Positions 40,050 through 51,364 of a DNA stretch of 64,000 bases are shown piece after piece (the first letter of the stretch is position 1; every line of letters starts with the position of its first letter). A program made the translations under genes and the position numbers. The notes beneath the pieces were generated by a model. It saw only the letters and a program-made list of their open reading frames with translations, searched no databases and was not told where the DNA came from. This stretch comes from Arion vulgaris (Eukaryota > Mollusca > Gastropoda > Stylommatophora > Arionidae), in the NCBI GenBank assembly GCA_020796225.1, contig CM036753.1, positions 68,046,365-68,110,364 of the forward strand, in the 5' to 3' direction.

Positions 40050-40520
40050 TGTCTTCTTCTTCCATTGCCTCTAGGGAAGCATAGGTCCGCAACCAAGGCC
40101 TTCCAAGCCCGCCTATCCAAGCCCATAGTTTCCAGATCTCTCCACTCTCTCCCTATTTTCTTGCATTCCATCTCCAGGTGTTCCTAGGTATTCTCCTACC
40201 TTTATTCCCTGGGGTTCCATTGGAGAGCCTATCTTGTGATGCTGTTAGGGGTTTCCTCAGTGTGTGTCCTATCCATCGCTACCTTCTGCTCCTTATCTCT
40301 TGTTCCACCTGTCGTTGTCCTGTTCTATCCCAGAGTTCCCTGTTTGTAGTCCTGTTATACCCTCGCAGATGAAGTATCTAGTGCAGGCATCTATTGATGA
40401 ATGTCTGCAACATTTTGGTGTTCCTCTTAGTTGTTCACCATGTCTCCGCTTCATATAGAAGGACAGCCTTGACATTTGAGTTAAATATCATTATCTTATT
40501 TTTATTCCTGATCATTCTTA
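40050..40520 (-). mobile_element. LINE 3' fragment
   Basis: The minus strand reads FNSNVKAVLLYEAETW, RRYRWIGHTLRKPLTASQDR and ASLEAMEEE, ending in a GAAGAAGA tail near 40055. Same group as 63060-63600. Confidence 0.72.
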
Positions 40521-40524
40521 AACT

Positions 40525-41090
40525 CCATATGTTCTCAAAAATGTGAGAAAACAAAACTGCCTGGAGACTTTACAGACCGCTTCTACCGAGAATAACTTCA
40601 GGTGGAGTCATATAATCAATATGAAGACTTACTGACTATGTGGGGGAGAATAGGCACGGGACACGAACAAACACTAGCATAGATTGGAGGTGCAGGGCTT
40701 AAAGGAACAAAATATCAGTTTAGCAGTTGTAGATCATGTTCCAACATACTCTTTGGGCAAAACACACAGCCAATAAAAGTAGTTAAAAAGAGGCTGCTCT
40801 GTGTGAAAAAACGACAACAGCTGACAATTCAATACTTTAACAAGAACAACTTGGGATGAACATAAATAAATGGTATGAATGCAACATGTGTGTAGTAGTC
40901 TAGTTGCAGCATACCAGTTGAGTATTATGTATAAAAAGAGCGGTATGAATAAACATACTAATCAAACTAATCTTTTCAACGGCAATAATTATGATAAACA
41001 GGAGAGGTCGGTGGATTATCTACCGACCCTGTCTAATAAATACAGTACAATACAAAAGTATATTTTATACTTATACTTAATCACGGCATT
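40525..41090. other. No gene seen
   Basis: The open frame at 40879-41157 runs into SINE E sequence and lacks a domain. Confidence 0.4.
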
Positions 41091-41094
41091 TAAT

Positions 41095-41220
41095 GATGAT
41101 TATCATTTACCGCTCAGAAAGCAATGGCAAACTACTAAACGTATAAGTGGTGCCTAGAAAATCTACGACTCGTTTACTGTAGTTGATGGCTACGTCCTTT
41201 AGGATATGCCACGATATTTT
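41095..41220 (+). mobile_element. SINE family E, 3' part
   Basis: 'ctcagaaagcaatggcaaac', 'gtataagtggtgcctagaaaat' and 'ggatatgccacgat' match the end of SINE E. Confidence 0.75.
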
Positions 41221-41224
41221 TTTA

Positions 41225-41830
41225 GTACTTGAGTAGTACTAACTAACTAAGTACAGGCTCGTAGATGTAGAAAGTTTACATAGTAACTAATTTCGCCAAC
41301 TCAGCTTGACTTAAACTTTGAATGCACTGTACTGCAAGTATATTAGTAATTTGCTTCCTGGAGACTGTCCTCAGAAGTGTCATGATTTCAGTCATTGATG
41401 CAATCAATAGTACAATTACGTCAATCAATTTCGGATCATAAATCATTATCAATTATCAATAATTATCATTACGTGATTAGAAAATAGAAGTTTGGCACTT
41501 TAAAAAAAAGGTACAAGTGGTTTGTTATTTTACCTCACAGACTATAGTCAGTAGTGATATAACTGTAAGCCAAACCATATTTTACGTTCCTGCCTCTAGA
41601 TGAACACAATGTTGTCAGTGGAACGATTACTCAACAAATCAACTCATTTAGTAGAAGAGTGGCTCCGAAATGGCTGGATTTGTTGACTGATAGTGATGGG
41701 CGAATAGCAACTACTGATATGCGAATCGCGAGTATTCGTTGGTCGAATACCACTAGAAAGTAACCAGTGTAAACTGGGAAAAGTATTCGTTACTTTATCA
41801 TAACTAGGTCGTTAGCTAATTCCGCATCTA
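41225..41830. other. No gene seen
   Basis: AT-rich. 41690-41770 has repeated 'cgaatA' words without a clear unit. Confidence 0.4.
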
Positions 41831-41835
41831 ATTGG

Positions 41836-42130
41836 TTATTGGTTACTAAACTGACGTCATTGCACTCCGGGCAGACCCATAGGTGCTCAGTCTCCCCAAC
41901 AGATATCGAAGAGTATGCATAATGATGGTTCCTGTGGCTCGCTGATTAAACACACCTCTCACGCATCCAGTTCGACTTGAACAACGGGTAACTCCAAACT
42001 GCTTAAATCGCTTGATCGATTCAACATCGATTTTAGTGTCCTCATCCAACAGAGAGTCGCGAAGAGACCGAAGAATATCCCCTTATCCATCTTCAACTCC
42101 CCAACAATCGATGCTGTTGATGCAAGCCTG
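41836..42130 (-). mobile_element. LINE RNase H tail fragment (copy 6)
   Basis: The minus strand reads DEDTKIDVESIKRFKQFGVT, then CVRGVFNQRATGT and HTLRYLLGRLS. Its first 90 bases mirror 37876-37970. Confidence 0.72.
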
Positions 42131-42331
42131 TCCGCTCTCTCATTACCGTAAACACCCTTTCCGCATCTAAGGTTGACTGCAATGGATTTTCAGCAAAGTT
42201 ATGTTCCTTGGCTCGTTCCGATGGCACAATCTAATAGGTTGCTGCCTGTCCTTCTCATGATGTTCTCCTCCCACTTATAACTCTGCTATATCGGTGTCGC
42301 CGCCATATTGCTTACGTCATGAAGTCTAGTA

Positions 42332-42600
42332 CTAATGTTGTACCCACTTTTTCCTGATGTCTTCATTTCTCAACAGATCTCTTCTTGTTACACCCAGCAT
42401 TCTGCGTAGACACTTCATCTCTGTCGTGACTAGTTTTCTTCTATCATTTGTTGTCAGTGTCCAGGTTTGGCACTGGTAACATAATGTGGGAGAAAGATTG
42501 TGTTGAACATTGCTCTTTTTGTGTTCATGGTGACGTGTTTGCATCTTAAAATTGGCGCCATTTGTCCTATCATTTGATTTGATTACAGAAACTACCAACC
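42332..42600 (-). mobile_element. LINE C-terminal fragment
   Basis: The minus frame reads LSPTLCYQCQTWTLTTNDRR and TTEMKCLRRMLGVTRRDLLR, a broken-off copy of the region upstream of GHxxR. Confidence 0.78.
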
Positions 42601-42654
42601 TAAATCTCTTTACCCGATTAAAGGGTTTTAAAGCCGAATGACCCCCAGTATGCA

Positions 42655-42790
42655 GACTTGAGAAGAAAGAGGTGGCCCACTTACACTAGTGTCCAAGACA
42701 AACTGTATGGCGGAGCTGATAATCTGAGACAGACGGCTGCCTTTATTAGAGAATCCGAAATCCCAATCTAGTGAGAATGCAGAAGAAGAA
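42655..42790 (+). mobile_element. LINE 3' tail fragment with (GAA)n end
   Basis: The plus strand reads QDKLYGGADNLRQTAAFIRE and ends 'agaagaagaagaaag'. It matches the end of the 39328-39910 LINE. Confidence 0.65.
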
Positions 42791-42955
42791 GAAAGAAGAA
42801 CACTAATAGAAAGATCAACAGAAGTAAAAGCAGATCTATACTTGTGCTTTATTGACTACACCAAAGCGTTCGACAATGTACGCCATCAAGAACTTTCCAA
42901 AATGTTAGAGAGCTTAAACATCGACAGCAAAGATCTAAAAATAATTCAGAACATA

Positions 42956-43205
42956 CGCCCGAGTGGTTACCGGAGCCCAAATTTGGAGTGTAAAGAATAG
43001 AACCACTGTTACCTGCCACGCATTTCGTAGAGGTGACTAAGGAGGTTTGGCTGAAATCGGATGCACGTGTCCTAAACGTGTAGAAGTCTATGCGTTTAGG
43101 GCCTGCCAAACCAATGTGCAACGTATACACGTTCTTGGCAAAGATCAACATATCACAAAGAGTGATTAAAATTGGTCGTAAAGAACGAACGCAAAGAAGA
43201 AGAAG
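42956..43205 (+). mobile_element. SINE family A inserted in LINE RT
   Basis: A 250-bp full copy flanked by AATTCAGAACATA at 42943-42955 and 43206-43218. It ends in AAGAAGAAGAAG. Confidence 0.93.
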
Positions 43206-44184
43206 AATTCAGAACATATATTGGCAGCAAACAGCAGCTATAAGAATAGACAAAAAGATTGGAACTTTCCAGAAGATCAAAAAAGGTGTTAGACAAGGAT
43301 GCGTATTATCACCAGACCTGTTCTCACTGTATTGTGAAAGCATTTTTAGGTCTATAAAAGATATTCATGGAATAGCTGTGGGAGAACATATCATAAATAA
43401 CCTGAGATACGCTGATGATACTGTCTTAATAGCAAGAAATGAAATGGAGCTACAGAAATTAGTTGATACGGTTGTGACAGAAAGTAATAACAAAGGACTC
43501 AGTTTGCATATTAAGAAGACAGAAGTTATGATAATATTTAAAAAAAAGCAGATTTTGCCAAAATGCACCATCCCAGTAAATGGGACTGATCTAAGACAAG
43601 TGCAGCAATTTAAATACCTCGGAGTCCTGGTAACATCAGATGGCAGATGCCGATCAGAAATAAAGAGCAGAATAGGACAAGCGAAAACATCAATCCTGAA
43701 AATGAGAAGCATTATCTGCAACAAGTCCTTGTCAATCCCGATCATAATGCGAGTTATTCAGTGCTACATAGAACCAATACTGACATACGGATGCGAGTCA
43801 TGGACAATGAACACACAGATCGAAAAATTTCTGAGGGCCACAGAAATGTGGTTTTATAGAAGAATGATGAGAATCCCATGGACTGCTAAAATGACTAATG
43901 TTGAGGTGCTGAATGAGATCAAGACACAGAGAAAGCTTATCATCAATATAAGAAAGAGGCAATCATAATTTTTCGGGCATGTGATGAGGGGAGGAGGTTT
44001 AGAACACATTGTGATAACCGGTAAAATCGAGGGTAGACGAGACAGGGGAAGACAGAGAGAGAAAATATTGGATAGCCTGACTTCATGGCACGGTAGAGCG
44101 TCAACATCTGAGTTGATAACAAACACTAACGACAGAGATTTGTGGAGATCCATGATCGCCTACGCCAGCCGGCACGGCACCTGA
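43206..44184 (+). pseudogene. LINE reverse transcriptase, one in-frame stop
   Basis: The frame reads GVRQGCVLSPDLFSLYCESI (motif B), LRYADDTVLIA (motif C, both Asp intact at about 43405-43425), KKTEVM, YLGVLVTSDG, PILTYGCESWTM and MWFYRRMMRIPW. A TAA at 43966-43968 interrupts it, after which the same frame continues FFGHVMRGGGLEH to the stop at 44182. Apart from this stop and the SINE it is well preserved, so it is one of the younger LINEs here. Confidence 0.9.
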
Positions 44185-44204
44185 TGATGATTACTAGACT
44201 TTAT

Positions 44205-44415
44205 CAAGAAACAACAAATTAAATGGTCCGGCCACGTAAACAGATTACCAACAGACAGTGCACATTAAAGAGCAATGCTGCTCCGATACAATGGGTACAA
44301 AGCAAAAGGCCAGCCACGCAAAACATGGACATCAGAGATAACAGAGGCGACGAAAGAGACTATCTACGAAGCGCATACAAGGGCCCGTTTTAAAAATCTC
44401 TTCTTGACCTGACGC
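44205..44415 (+). mobile_element. LINE 3' fragment (LPTDSA family)
   Basis: The plus strand reads KKQQIKWSGHVNRLPTDSAH, then RAMLLRYNGYKAKGQPRK and EAHTRARFKN. It lies directly after the previous LINE. Near-identical to 16340-16540. Confidence 0.78.
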
Positions 44416-44639
44416 TGTGAGGCAAACAGGATTCGAGAAAGAAAGAAAGTTTCTGTAATTTCGAATGGTCGCTACACTTGTGAATACCCATTTATAGGTA
44501 CGTTTCGAAAACTCGCTGTAAGTCGAAAAACGGCATATATAGTGACTAATAGCTATATTTACACTAATCATCTATCTATATTGTCTATCCCCAGGTGGAA
44601 GATAGAATTGGTTCTCCACTCTTGCCGTTAAGCGTTTAA

Positions 44640-44810
44640 TATTGCAAATATCACATGATTACCAACTAATCGATATGTTTCAAACATTCGCTACTTGCCG
44701 AGTACTTGTGCACATGGTCATTAATTGTTGTAACACATATTCGTTATGTAGTCAATATATCTTCTATAAAGAAGTAAATGGTGGAAGAGAAGAAGAAGAA
44801 GAAGTCAATA
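44640..44810 (+). repeat. Dispersed repeat with (GAA)n tail
   Basis: 'cttctataaagaagtaaatggtgg' plus AAGAGAAGAAGAAGAAG reappears inverted at 52365-52410. The left boundary is unclear. Confidence 0.5.
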
Positions 44811-44861
44811 TATAGTGAAAATGGTAGAAGTAATCAAAATCACAACGTTTGATCCGTTTAT

Positions 44862-45360
44862 TTCTTCTTCTTTTATCGTCACACTGCCCAGTGTCGTGGT
44901 TTTCTGTTTTTGTTTTGCGCTGTTCTGGTGACTTGGGTGATTTTTATTTTTGCTCTTTCACAGGATTCTGCTATGCCATCTAACCATCTTTTTCGTGGTC
45001 TTCCTCTTGTCTTCTTTCCCGATTTTCTGTTGTAGAAGACTCTGTTTACTGTGGAGTTTGGATGCATTCTTATTAGGTTGCCAAACCACTTTATTCTTTG
45101 TTTCTCAATGTAATTCAAGCAAGGTTCTGTGCCAACTTTCTTTCTTATGCTGATGTTGGTGACAGTCTTTTCTGGTGTTGGTAACTTTTCGCATGCAAGC
45201 ATTTCACATGTAGTTATTATTTGTGACTGCGCTTTGCTCATTGTCCATGTTTGGCTCTGGTAACACAAAATAGGTATAAAAATGCTGTTGATCATCTGTT
45301 GCTTATCTGCCTGTGAAATTTTTGGGTGCCTTTGCAATCCGTTTACAGCGGGTGGAAATA
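44862..45360 (-). mobile_element. LINE 3' fragment (same family as 352-2301)
   Basis: The minus frame reads LQRHPKISQADKQQMINSIF, LCYQSQTWTMSKAQ, EKQRIKWFGNLIRMHPNSTV and GRPRKRWLDGIAESCERAK, ending RHWAV with a (GAA)n tail at 44862. Confidence 0.88.
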
Positions 45361-46010
45361 TGATTTCAGAGTTAAAATGTACGGATGACACGGTTCTCTT
45401 TTCCAATATTGGTAAAGGGTCGGAACAGCTTATTTTATCTGCTAAAAACATATTGATAACTACAACATTTTTGTCTGAATACAAAGCAAACTAAGATTAT
45501 GTCCACTGACAAAAGTGAATATTGATCCAAAATTATTGTAAATGGTAAAGACATTGAAAATTTTGACACATTTTGGCTCCATAGTTAACAACAATGGGGA
45601 CTGTACAAATTAAATTAGAAAGAGACTTTGTCATACCATTGTAAATAGTGGTTACATGAATAAATTATGGAATAATACATACAAATGTAAAACTTCCGAG
45701 GACATGAGGGTTTTTTAATGGCCACATATGGATGTGAGTCATGGACCATGACATAAACAAAATTGAATGTCTTGAAACAGTGCTACATGCAAATTCTTAG
45801 AACGTCATAGACAGAGTAAAAAATAACATAGACATTCTACAAGATCTGAAGATTAGATCATAAACATTATTTCCCAGAAACTGAAATATTTTGGTCATGT
45901 TAATCGCCACAGTGGTTTGGAGAGAACAGTAATTCAGCACATGGTTCTCTGAACAGGGAACGAGACGACTGAGACAATAATGGAAACATGGCAGTAAATA
46001 AACGGCGGTG
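45350..46010 (+). mobile_element. LINE RT fragment, heavily degraded
   Basis: The plus strand reads ISELKCTDDTVLFSNIGKGS (motif C with F/YADD changed to CTDD), then broken blocks ending with a GLERTVIQHMV-like region at 45915. It abuts the opposite-strand LINE end at about 45355. Confidence 0.7.
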
Positions 46011-46074
46011 TAGGACAGCTGAGACAAGAGCCTGAGGAATGTAATAGCCACATGGCTAGTGCAGTCGCCGCGAA

Positions 46075-46203
46075 TCTGTTTAGGTTAGGATTTTCATTTA
46101 TGCCCACAACATTTTTAAAAAAAGTCTAGGCCTTACCGTGAATTGAACACGGGTCTTCCGCATGGGAGCTGCGCTCTAATTCATTCGGCCAGACGCTCCT
46201 TTA
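46075..46203 (-). mobile_element. SINE family C, minus orientation
   Basis: On the minus strand: 'gaatgaattagagcgcagctc' (A box) and 'cgtgttcaattcacgg' (B box at about 46140-46155). Confidence 0.72.
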
Positions 46204-46204
46204 A

Positions 46205-46555
46205 GCACTCATAGTGATTAGTAAAATGGAACATTAAAAAAAAAATAGCGACAGGAAGGGTCTCCCAATAACGTCTGAGCAGAGGCTGCCCTAATAACTT
46301 CAGCAACGAAAAACATGATTTCTATTTCTTAAATGTGAAAGAAAATTACATATTTTTGACTAAAACATTGTAAGTCATAACTGCTCTAACGAGTCAATAA
46401 CATTATAACTTCAAAGGACACTAAAGTGCACTACAACGAATATTGTAAATTATGCGAATGTACATAAAATGTTTGTTTTAACGCAAACAAAAAAACGTTG
46501 TTAATATTTCGTAAATTTTTGTTTCGTCGTGTAGGCCAGACATCTTCATAAAACT
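46205..46555. other. No gene seen
   Basis: AT-rich, nothing supported. Confidence 0.45.
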
Positions 46556-47060
46556 AAACCATCATCAAATAGCTTGTCCTTTAGCAGAACTTTACCACCT
46601 TAACAGTCCTTCTGAATTTGTCTCTAGGCCAGAAGTCCCGTCTCTGCAGTCGTCAAACCACCAGCTACATCCTGAATCCATCTTCTCCGTGGTCTTCCTC
46701 TTCTCCTTTAGCCGGAATGCCTCCTTCCACGATGGTCTTCTCCAGCCCTTCGTGTCTCTTTATTTGTCCAAAATACTTCAATTTTCTTATTCTTATTGTA
46801 GCCTCAGACAGTTTTCTTTGATTTTGAGCTCTTTCTGATATAAATATATATGTCATCTTCTTTGTCCATTACATACACAAGTCTCTTCTGTAACACTTAT
46901 ATTCTTCTTTCTTCTTCTTCTTCTGCGTTCTCAGAACATTTACATTCAAAAGAAGATATAAGTTTTTCCACCGCCTTGTTCAATATATATGATTCGCACC
47001 CATAAGTTGTCACTGGTAATATACATGCTGCCCACGACCTAACAATTACAAACTCCTTGT
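46555..47060 (-). mobile_element. LINE 3' fragment (RHEGLEKTI family)
   Basis: The minus strand reads LPVTTYGCESYILNKAVEKL at about 47030, a run of GAA codons at 46905-46930, then KLKYFGQIKRHEGLEKTIVE and GGIPAKG. Frameshifted. Confidence 0.78.
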
Positions 47061-47858
47061 TTCGTTTACCAACCCGAAACAAAACGTCATGGATGCATCC
47101 CCGTTCCAAACAATGGCACCTCATTGACTACGTCATCGTAAGGAAAATGACAGACGTGACGTCAGAGTCACAAAGGCTATGTGCGGAGCAGAATGTTGGA
47201 CCGATCATAGATTGATCGTGTCAAAGCTCAACCTCCGAATCAAGCCTAGAAAACGTCACCAGGGTCGCAAACCAACAAAAAGCTGGCAGTCTCCAAATTG
47301 AAAAGCTCCGCTGTCACCGAAAGTTTAATAAGAGACCTGGACGACAAATTGAAGGACCTCCAATTTGGCAAAACCAGCGTGGACGATGACTGGACTGCCC
47401 TCAGAGACACCGTGTACCTATCTACCTCTGAGCTCATATGACACTCTGTACGCAAGAGCCACGACTGGTTTGACGAAAATGACGAAGAAATCAAGTCTAT
47501 CCTTCTCACGAAACATGAGACATACAGAGCCTATCAAAATGACCCATCATCATCATCCAAAAAACAGCTTTCCTGGATGCTCGTAGAAGGGCTCAAGAGA
47601 GAATCAGGAAATTACAAGACGCATGGCTAAGCAAAAATCTGATGAAATCCAGATATATGCAGACAGACATGATTTCAAACGCTTCTACGATGCCCTAAAA
47701 CTGTTTACGGACCTCAACAATCTCACCCCACTCCCATACTCGATGCAGATGGAGCAAGGCTACTAATTGACAAGCCTCAGATACTAAATCGCTGGGCAGA
47801 ACACTTCCGTTCTGTCCTCAACCATCCATCCACTATATGTTTTGAAGCCATAGAGTGC

Positions 47859-48939
47859 ATGCCCCAGGTCCCAATCAATGCCAAGCTTGATATTCCACCT
47901 ACCTTAGCAGAGGTCAAGAAGGCAACAAGCCAGATGTCCAGCGGGAAGGCACCGGGTGCGGACTCAATACCAACCGAAGTCTACAAAGAAGGAGGGCCCA
48001 CGTTGATGCTAAAATTGACAGAGTTATTTACATCCATTTGGTGCAACGAACGTGTGCCACAGGAATTAAAGGATGTCACTATTGTCCACCTGTACAAGCG
48101 GAAAGGAAACCGCCAGGCCTGCGATAACCACAGGGGATCTCCCTCCTGTCAATCGCTGGCAAAATACTGGCCAGAGTCCTCCTCAATCGATTAATCGATC
48201 ACCTGGAACAGGACTTACTCCCTGAGACCCAATGTGGCTTCAGAGCAGGTCGTGGAACAGCAGACATGATATTTGCTGCTCGCCAACTACAGGAGAAATG
48301 CCAAGAGCAGCACCGTAACCTCTATATGGTCTTTGTCGATCTGACAAAGGCTTTCGACACGGTTAACAGGGAGGGTCTATGGAAGATCATGGAAAATGTG
48401 GATGCCCAAGGAAATTCATCAAGATCGTCCAACAGTTTCACGAGGGCATGATGGCACGTGTACTTGACGAAGGGGAGCTGTCGGAAGCCTTCCATGTCAC
48501 CAACGGCGTCAAACAGGGCTGTGTACTGGCCCCAACACTCTTCAGCATGATGTTTACTGCCATGCTCACAGATGTCTTTTGGGAAGGCGACGAACATGGG
48601 GTAAAGATTAGATACAGGACAGACGGTAACCTATTCAATCTTCGGAGGTTAAAATCCTCCACCAAGGTAAAAGAATCAACTATCTCCAACCTGTTGTTTG
48701 CTGACGACTGTGCCCTCGCTACCAACTCTGAGGAAGAAATGCAGACTTACATGGACAAGTTCTCAATGGCCTGTGATAGGTCTGGCCTCACCATTAACAC
48801 CAAAAAAACAGAGGTCATGTTCCAGCCGCCCCTAGAGAACAGTATTACGATCCAATCATCAACATTAAACACCAGCGTCTCCAGTCAACGGACAACTTTG
48901 CTTATCTTGGCAGCCTCCTATCCAGATCGGCAAACATAG
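47859..48939 (+). pseudogene. LINE reverse transcriptase, frameshifted
   Basis: Blocks in three frames: SGKAPGADSIPTEVYKEGG; then the CGFRAGRGTADMIFAARQLQ region; motif A VFVDLTKAFDTVNREGLWK; motif B NGVKQGCVLAPTLFSMMF; motif C LLFADDCALATNSEEEM with both Asp present; and TKKTEVMFQPP. Frame changes occur near 48190, 48390 and 48900. Confidence 0.9.
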
Positions 48940-49003
48940 ATTCTGAGGTCCACAATAGGATATCCAAAGCCAGTGCTGCGTTCGGAAGGTTACGTGTCAC
49001 TGT

Positions 49004-49660
49004 GTGGGAACGGAAGGGATAAGCATAGTCACAAAGCTGAAAGTTTACCAGGCCATAGTGCTAACAACGCTGCTGTACGCAAGCGAGACATGGACAGTGT
49101 ATAGCAGACACGCAAGAAAATTAAACCATTTCCACACAAGCTGTCTACGCAGAATACTAAAAATAAACTGGCAGGACAAAATTCCAGACAGCGAAGTCCT
49201 CACAAGAGCAAAGATCCCAAGCGTCAACACCCTGTTGCAGAAGGCCCAACTGAGATGGGTCGGTCACGTTGCTCGAATGCCTGATAAACGCATCCCAAAA
49301 CAGTTGATGTATGGCGAGCTTGAAGGGGGCAGACGTTTAGCAGGTGGACAGAAAAACGCTTTAAAGACACTCTTAAAGTGTCTCTGAAATGCTTCGATAT
49401 AGACAATACGTGCTGGGAATACCTTGCGCAAGATCGCCAAATGTGGCGCTGTAACAACAAAGAGGAACCCGAATGCTGAGAATCATCGTATTGTTGAGTC
49501 ACAGAGAAAACGAGCAGCGCGAAAAGACAGAGCACACAACACGCACATGTCTAACCTTGATCATGTATGCCCCACCTGTGGTCGGGGATTCTGTTCTAGG
49601 ATTGGACTCTACAGTCACCTCCGCACACACCAGAGAGGTGCAACAGTACACGTCTGAGAT
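49004..49660 (+). pseudogene. LINE C-terminal domain and zinc finger
   Basis: 49004-49387 reads LYASETWTVYSRHARKLNHF, CLRRILKINWQDKIPDSEVL and LRWVGHVARMPDKRIPKQLM. A shift follows. 49424-49657 carries a basic stretch and the single C2H2 finger ending at TGA 49657. Confidence 0.88.
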
Positions 49661-49779
49661 TGTTGTCATCATCGCTTGCGATGGACGGCTATTATACATG
49701 CTCTTAGTATTCTTAGATTTGTTTTCATGTCAGTCCCATTCCACAGTGTTGTCAGTTGTTTAATTTTTTTGTAAAGTCA

Positions 49780-50290
49780 TGTTTGTTCTTCTTTTAATTT
49801 ACTTCATCTCATTTCCAACTGTTATTAGCAGTGGGCCAAGATACTCAAAACTGTTCACATTTTCTATTTTCTCTTCATTGATAAAAATATCTTTCGTCAT
49901 GTTTGTTTTAGTCGTTGTCATTATTTTTTGTTTTTGACACTATGAGATAAAGATTTTGTTTTTGACACTATGAGATATAGATTTTGTTTTTGACACTATG
50001 AGATAAAGATTTTGTTTTTGACACTATGAGATATAGATTTTGTTTTTGACACTATGAGATAAAGATTTTGTTTTTGACACTATGAGATATAGATTTTGTT
50101 TTTGACACTATGAGATAAAGATTTTGTTTTTGACACTATGAGATATAGATTTTGTTTTTCGCTTTTATTTTGCATTTCTGTTATTAATTTCTCAATCCAT
50201 TTTTGCGATGTTGACATTACCACTGTATCGTCAGCCTATCTTAGTTCAGGTATTTCTCTTCCTCCGATTATAAAAGGATCATATTGTTCT
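49780..50290 (-). mobile_element. LINE RT fragment expanded by a tandem array
   Basis: On the minus strand 50290-50165 reads IIGGREIPELRYADDTVVMS, TSQKWIEKLITEMQ and LYLIVSK (motif C and beyond). The 28-bp array follows, and 49910-49790 continues TKDIFINEEKIENVN and SFEYLGPL-like sequence (here VSWPTANN). Confidence 0.75.
49925..50159 (+). repeat. 28-bp tandem array, eight units, alternating A/B
   Basis: Units 'attttgtttttgacactat' plus 'gagatAaAg' alternate with 'gagatAtAg': four perfect 56-bp dimers. A partial ninth unit ends at 50159. Confidence 0.95.
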
Positions 50291-50404
50291 TTCCCGCTAT
50301 CTTCTATAAAACTAAAACAAATCTGTAATTCGTAAAATATCATGTTTGTCTTGTGTGACATTAAAAGTAAACGAATAAAGAGTTCTTATACTATTGTGTG
50401 TAAG

Positions 50405-50640
50405 TGTATGAAATATTTTGGCCACATTAAAAGCTACAGCGGTCTGGAGAGAAAGGTAATGGAAGGCAAGGTTCCTGGACAATGAGGTAGGAGACGACCA
50501 AGACGAAGGTGGCAGCAGGACATCAAAGAAACCTTGAACAGGACGCTAGAAGAGGCCGGAGAACTTGCAAGAGAAAGAGAGCTTTTCAAGCGGGCTGTGA
50601 TGAATGCGACGTTCCGCAAGGAACATGCTAGTACTTGAGT
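50405..50640 (+). mobile_element. LINE 3' fragment (GLERTV family)
   Basis: The plus strand reads KYFGHIKSYSGLERKVMEGK, RRRPRRRWQQDIKETLNRTL and ELFKRAVMNATFRKEHAST. Confidence 0.8.
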
Positions 50641-50644
50641 GTGT

Positions 50645-50990
50645 AAGTCCTGGGAAAGCAGAGTGTGATGCCTGTAAGACAGTTTTTTTTTACAAGTTCG
50701 GTGCTACAGAAATTTTAATGAAAAAATGTAACTTTGAAGCATGCATCGGTTTTTGTCAGAAAGTCAACCGATAAGCGAAGTCCTTCATCAGAAATTACAG
50801 CTGCTACCACTCTGTCTTCCTACGTGATCGTAGACGATTTATTCGCAAAAAACATTTACCACGATCACTCGCAACAGCTATATGTATATTTTACAGAAAA
50901 CAGCATCGACTACTATGTCAGACCCTTCTGTTTTCTTTCATTGCTCGACCATCATGTCGTAATTGCTTTTGTTACATTGAGAAACAGAAT
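50645..50990. other. No gene called
   Basis: The open frame at 50734-51018 (+) has no recognised domain and runs into SINE C. Confidence 0.4.
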
Positions 50991-50997
50991 GGGAGGA

Positions 50998-51190
50998 ACG
51001 TCTGACCGAATGGATTAGAATGCGGCTCCCATCCGGGAGATTCCCTGTTCAATCCACGGTTAATTCAACAATTTTTTTCTGTTGTGGGTATAAATGAAAA
51101 CTAACCTGAACAGCTTCACGGTCACTGCACTAGCAATGCGGCTATTAAATTCCTCAGGTTCACGTCCTACTTGTCCTACGCCACCCTAAA
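50998..51190 (+). mobile_element. SINE family C, plus orientation
   Basis: A box TGACCGAATGGATTAGAATGC and B box CTGTTCAATCC. The body 'aacctgaacagcttcacgg' matches 7580-7670. Confidence 0.75.
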
Positions 51191-51364
51191 AAGCGGTACT
51201 ACGGGCATTAATGACACTTTGTTTTTTTATTAATTTTCTACTGAACTGTCATTAATTATTTGTAAATTTCCATTTCTGATGTTGTTAAATGGTACTTCGT
51301 TATCAACAAATCTAAGTTCATATATTTCTTTTTTTTCTTCAAAAATGCATTTTTACCGCCTTCT

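Larger units (their letters stand above)
42795..44190 (+). mobile_element. LINE, RT to C-terminus, interrupted by SINE A
   Basis: Motif A (CFIDYTKAFDNV) lies at about 42848-42883. SINE A with a 13-bp target duplication splits the element at 42956-43205. RT resumes at 43206 and continues to the C-terminal domain, ending RHGT with TGATGATGAT at 44185. The 5' half is missing. Confidence 0.9.
47045..49660 (+). mobile_element. LINE, endonuclease end to zinc finger
   Basis: The most complete LINE of the window. It begins in the endonuclease C-terminus (HLIDYVIVRK, then in another frame WTDHRLIVSKLNLRIKP) at 47060-47270 and runs through the linker and RT to a C-terminal C2H2 finger (CPTCGRGFCSRIGLYSHLRT) at 49569-49630. 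At least five frameshifts break it. Same type as 20430-22227. Confidence 0.92.

Noticed and set aside
49925..50159. CRISPR-like repeat array
   Set aside because: The units are directly adjacent without spacers and differ only in one alternating base; the setting is animal nuclear DNA.
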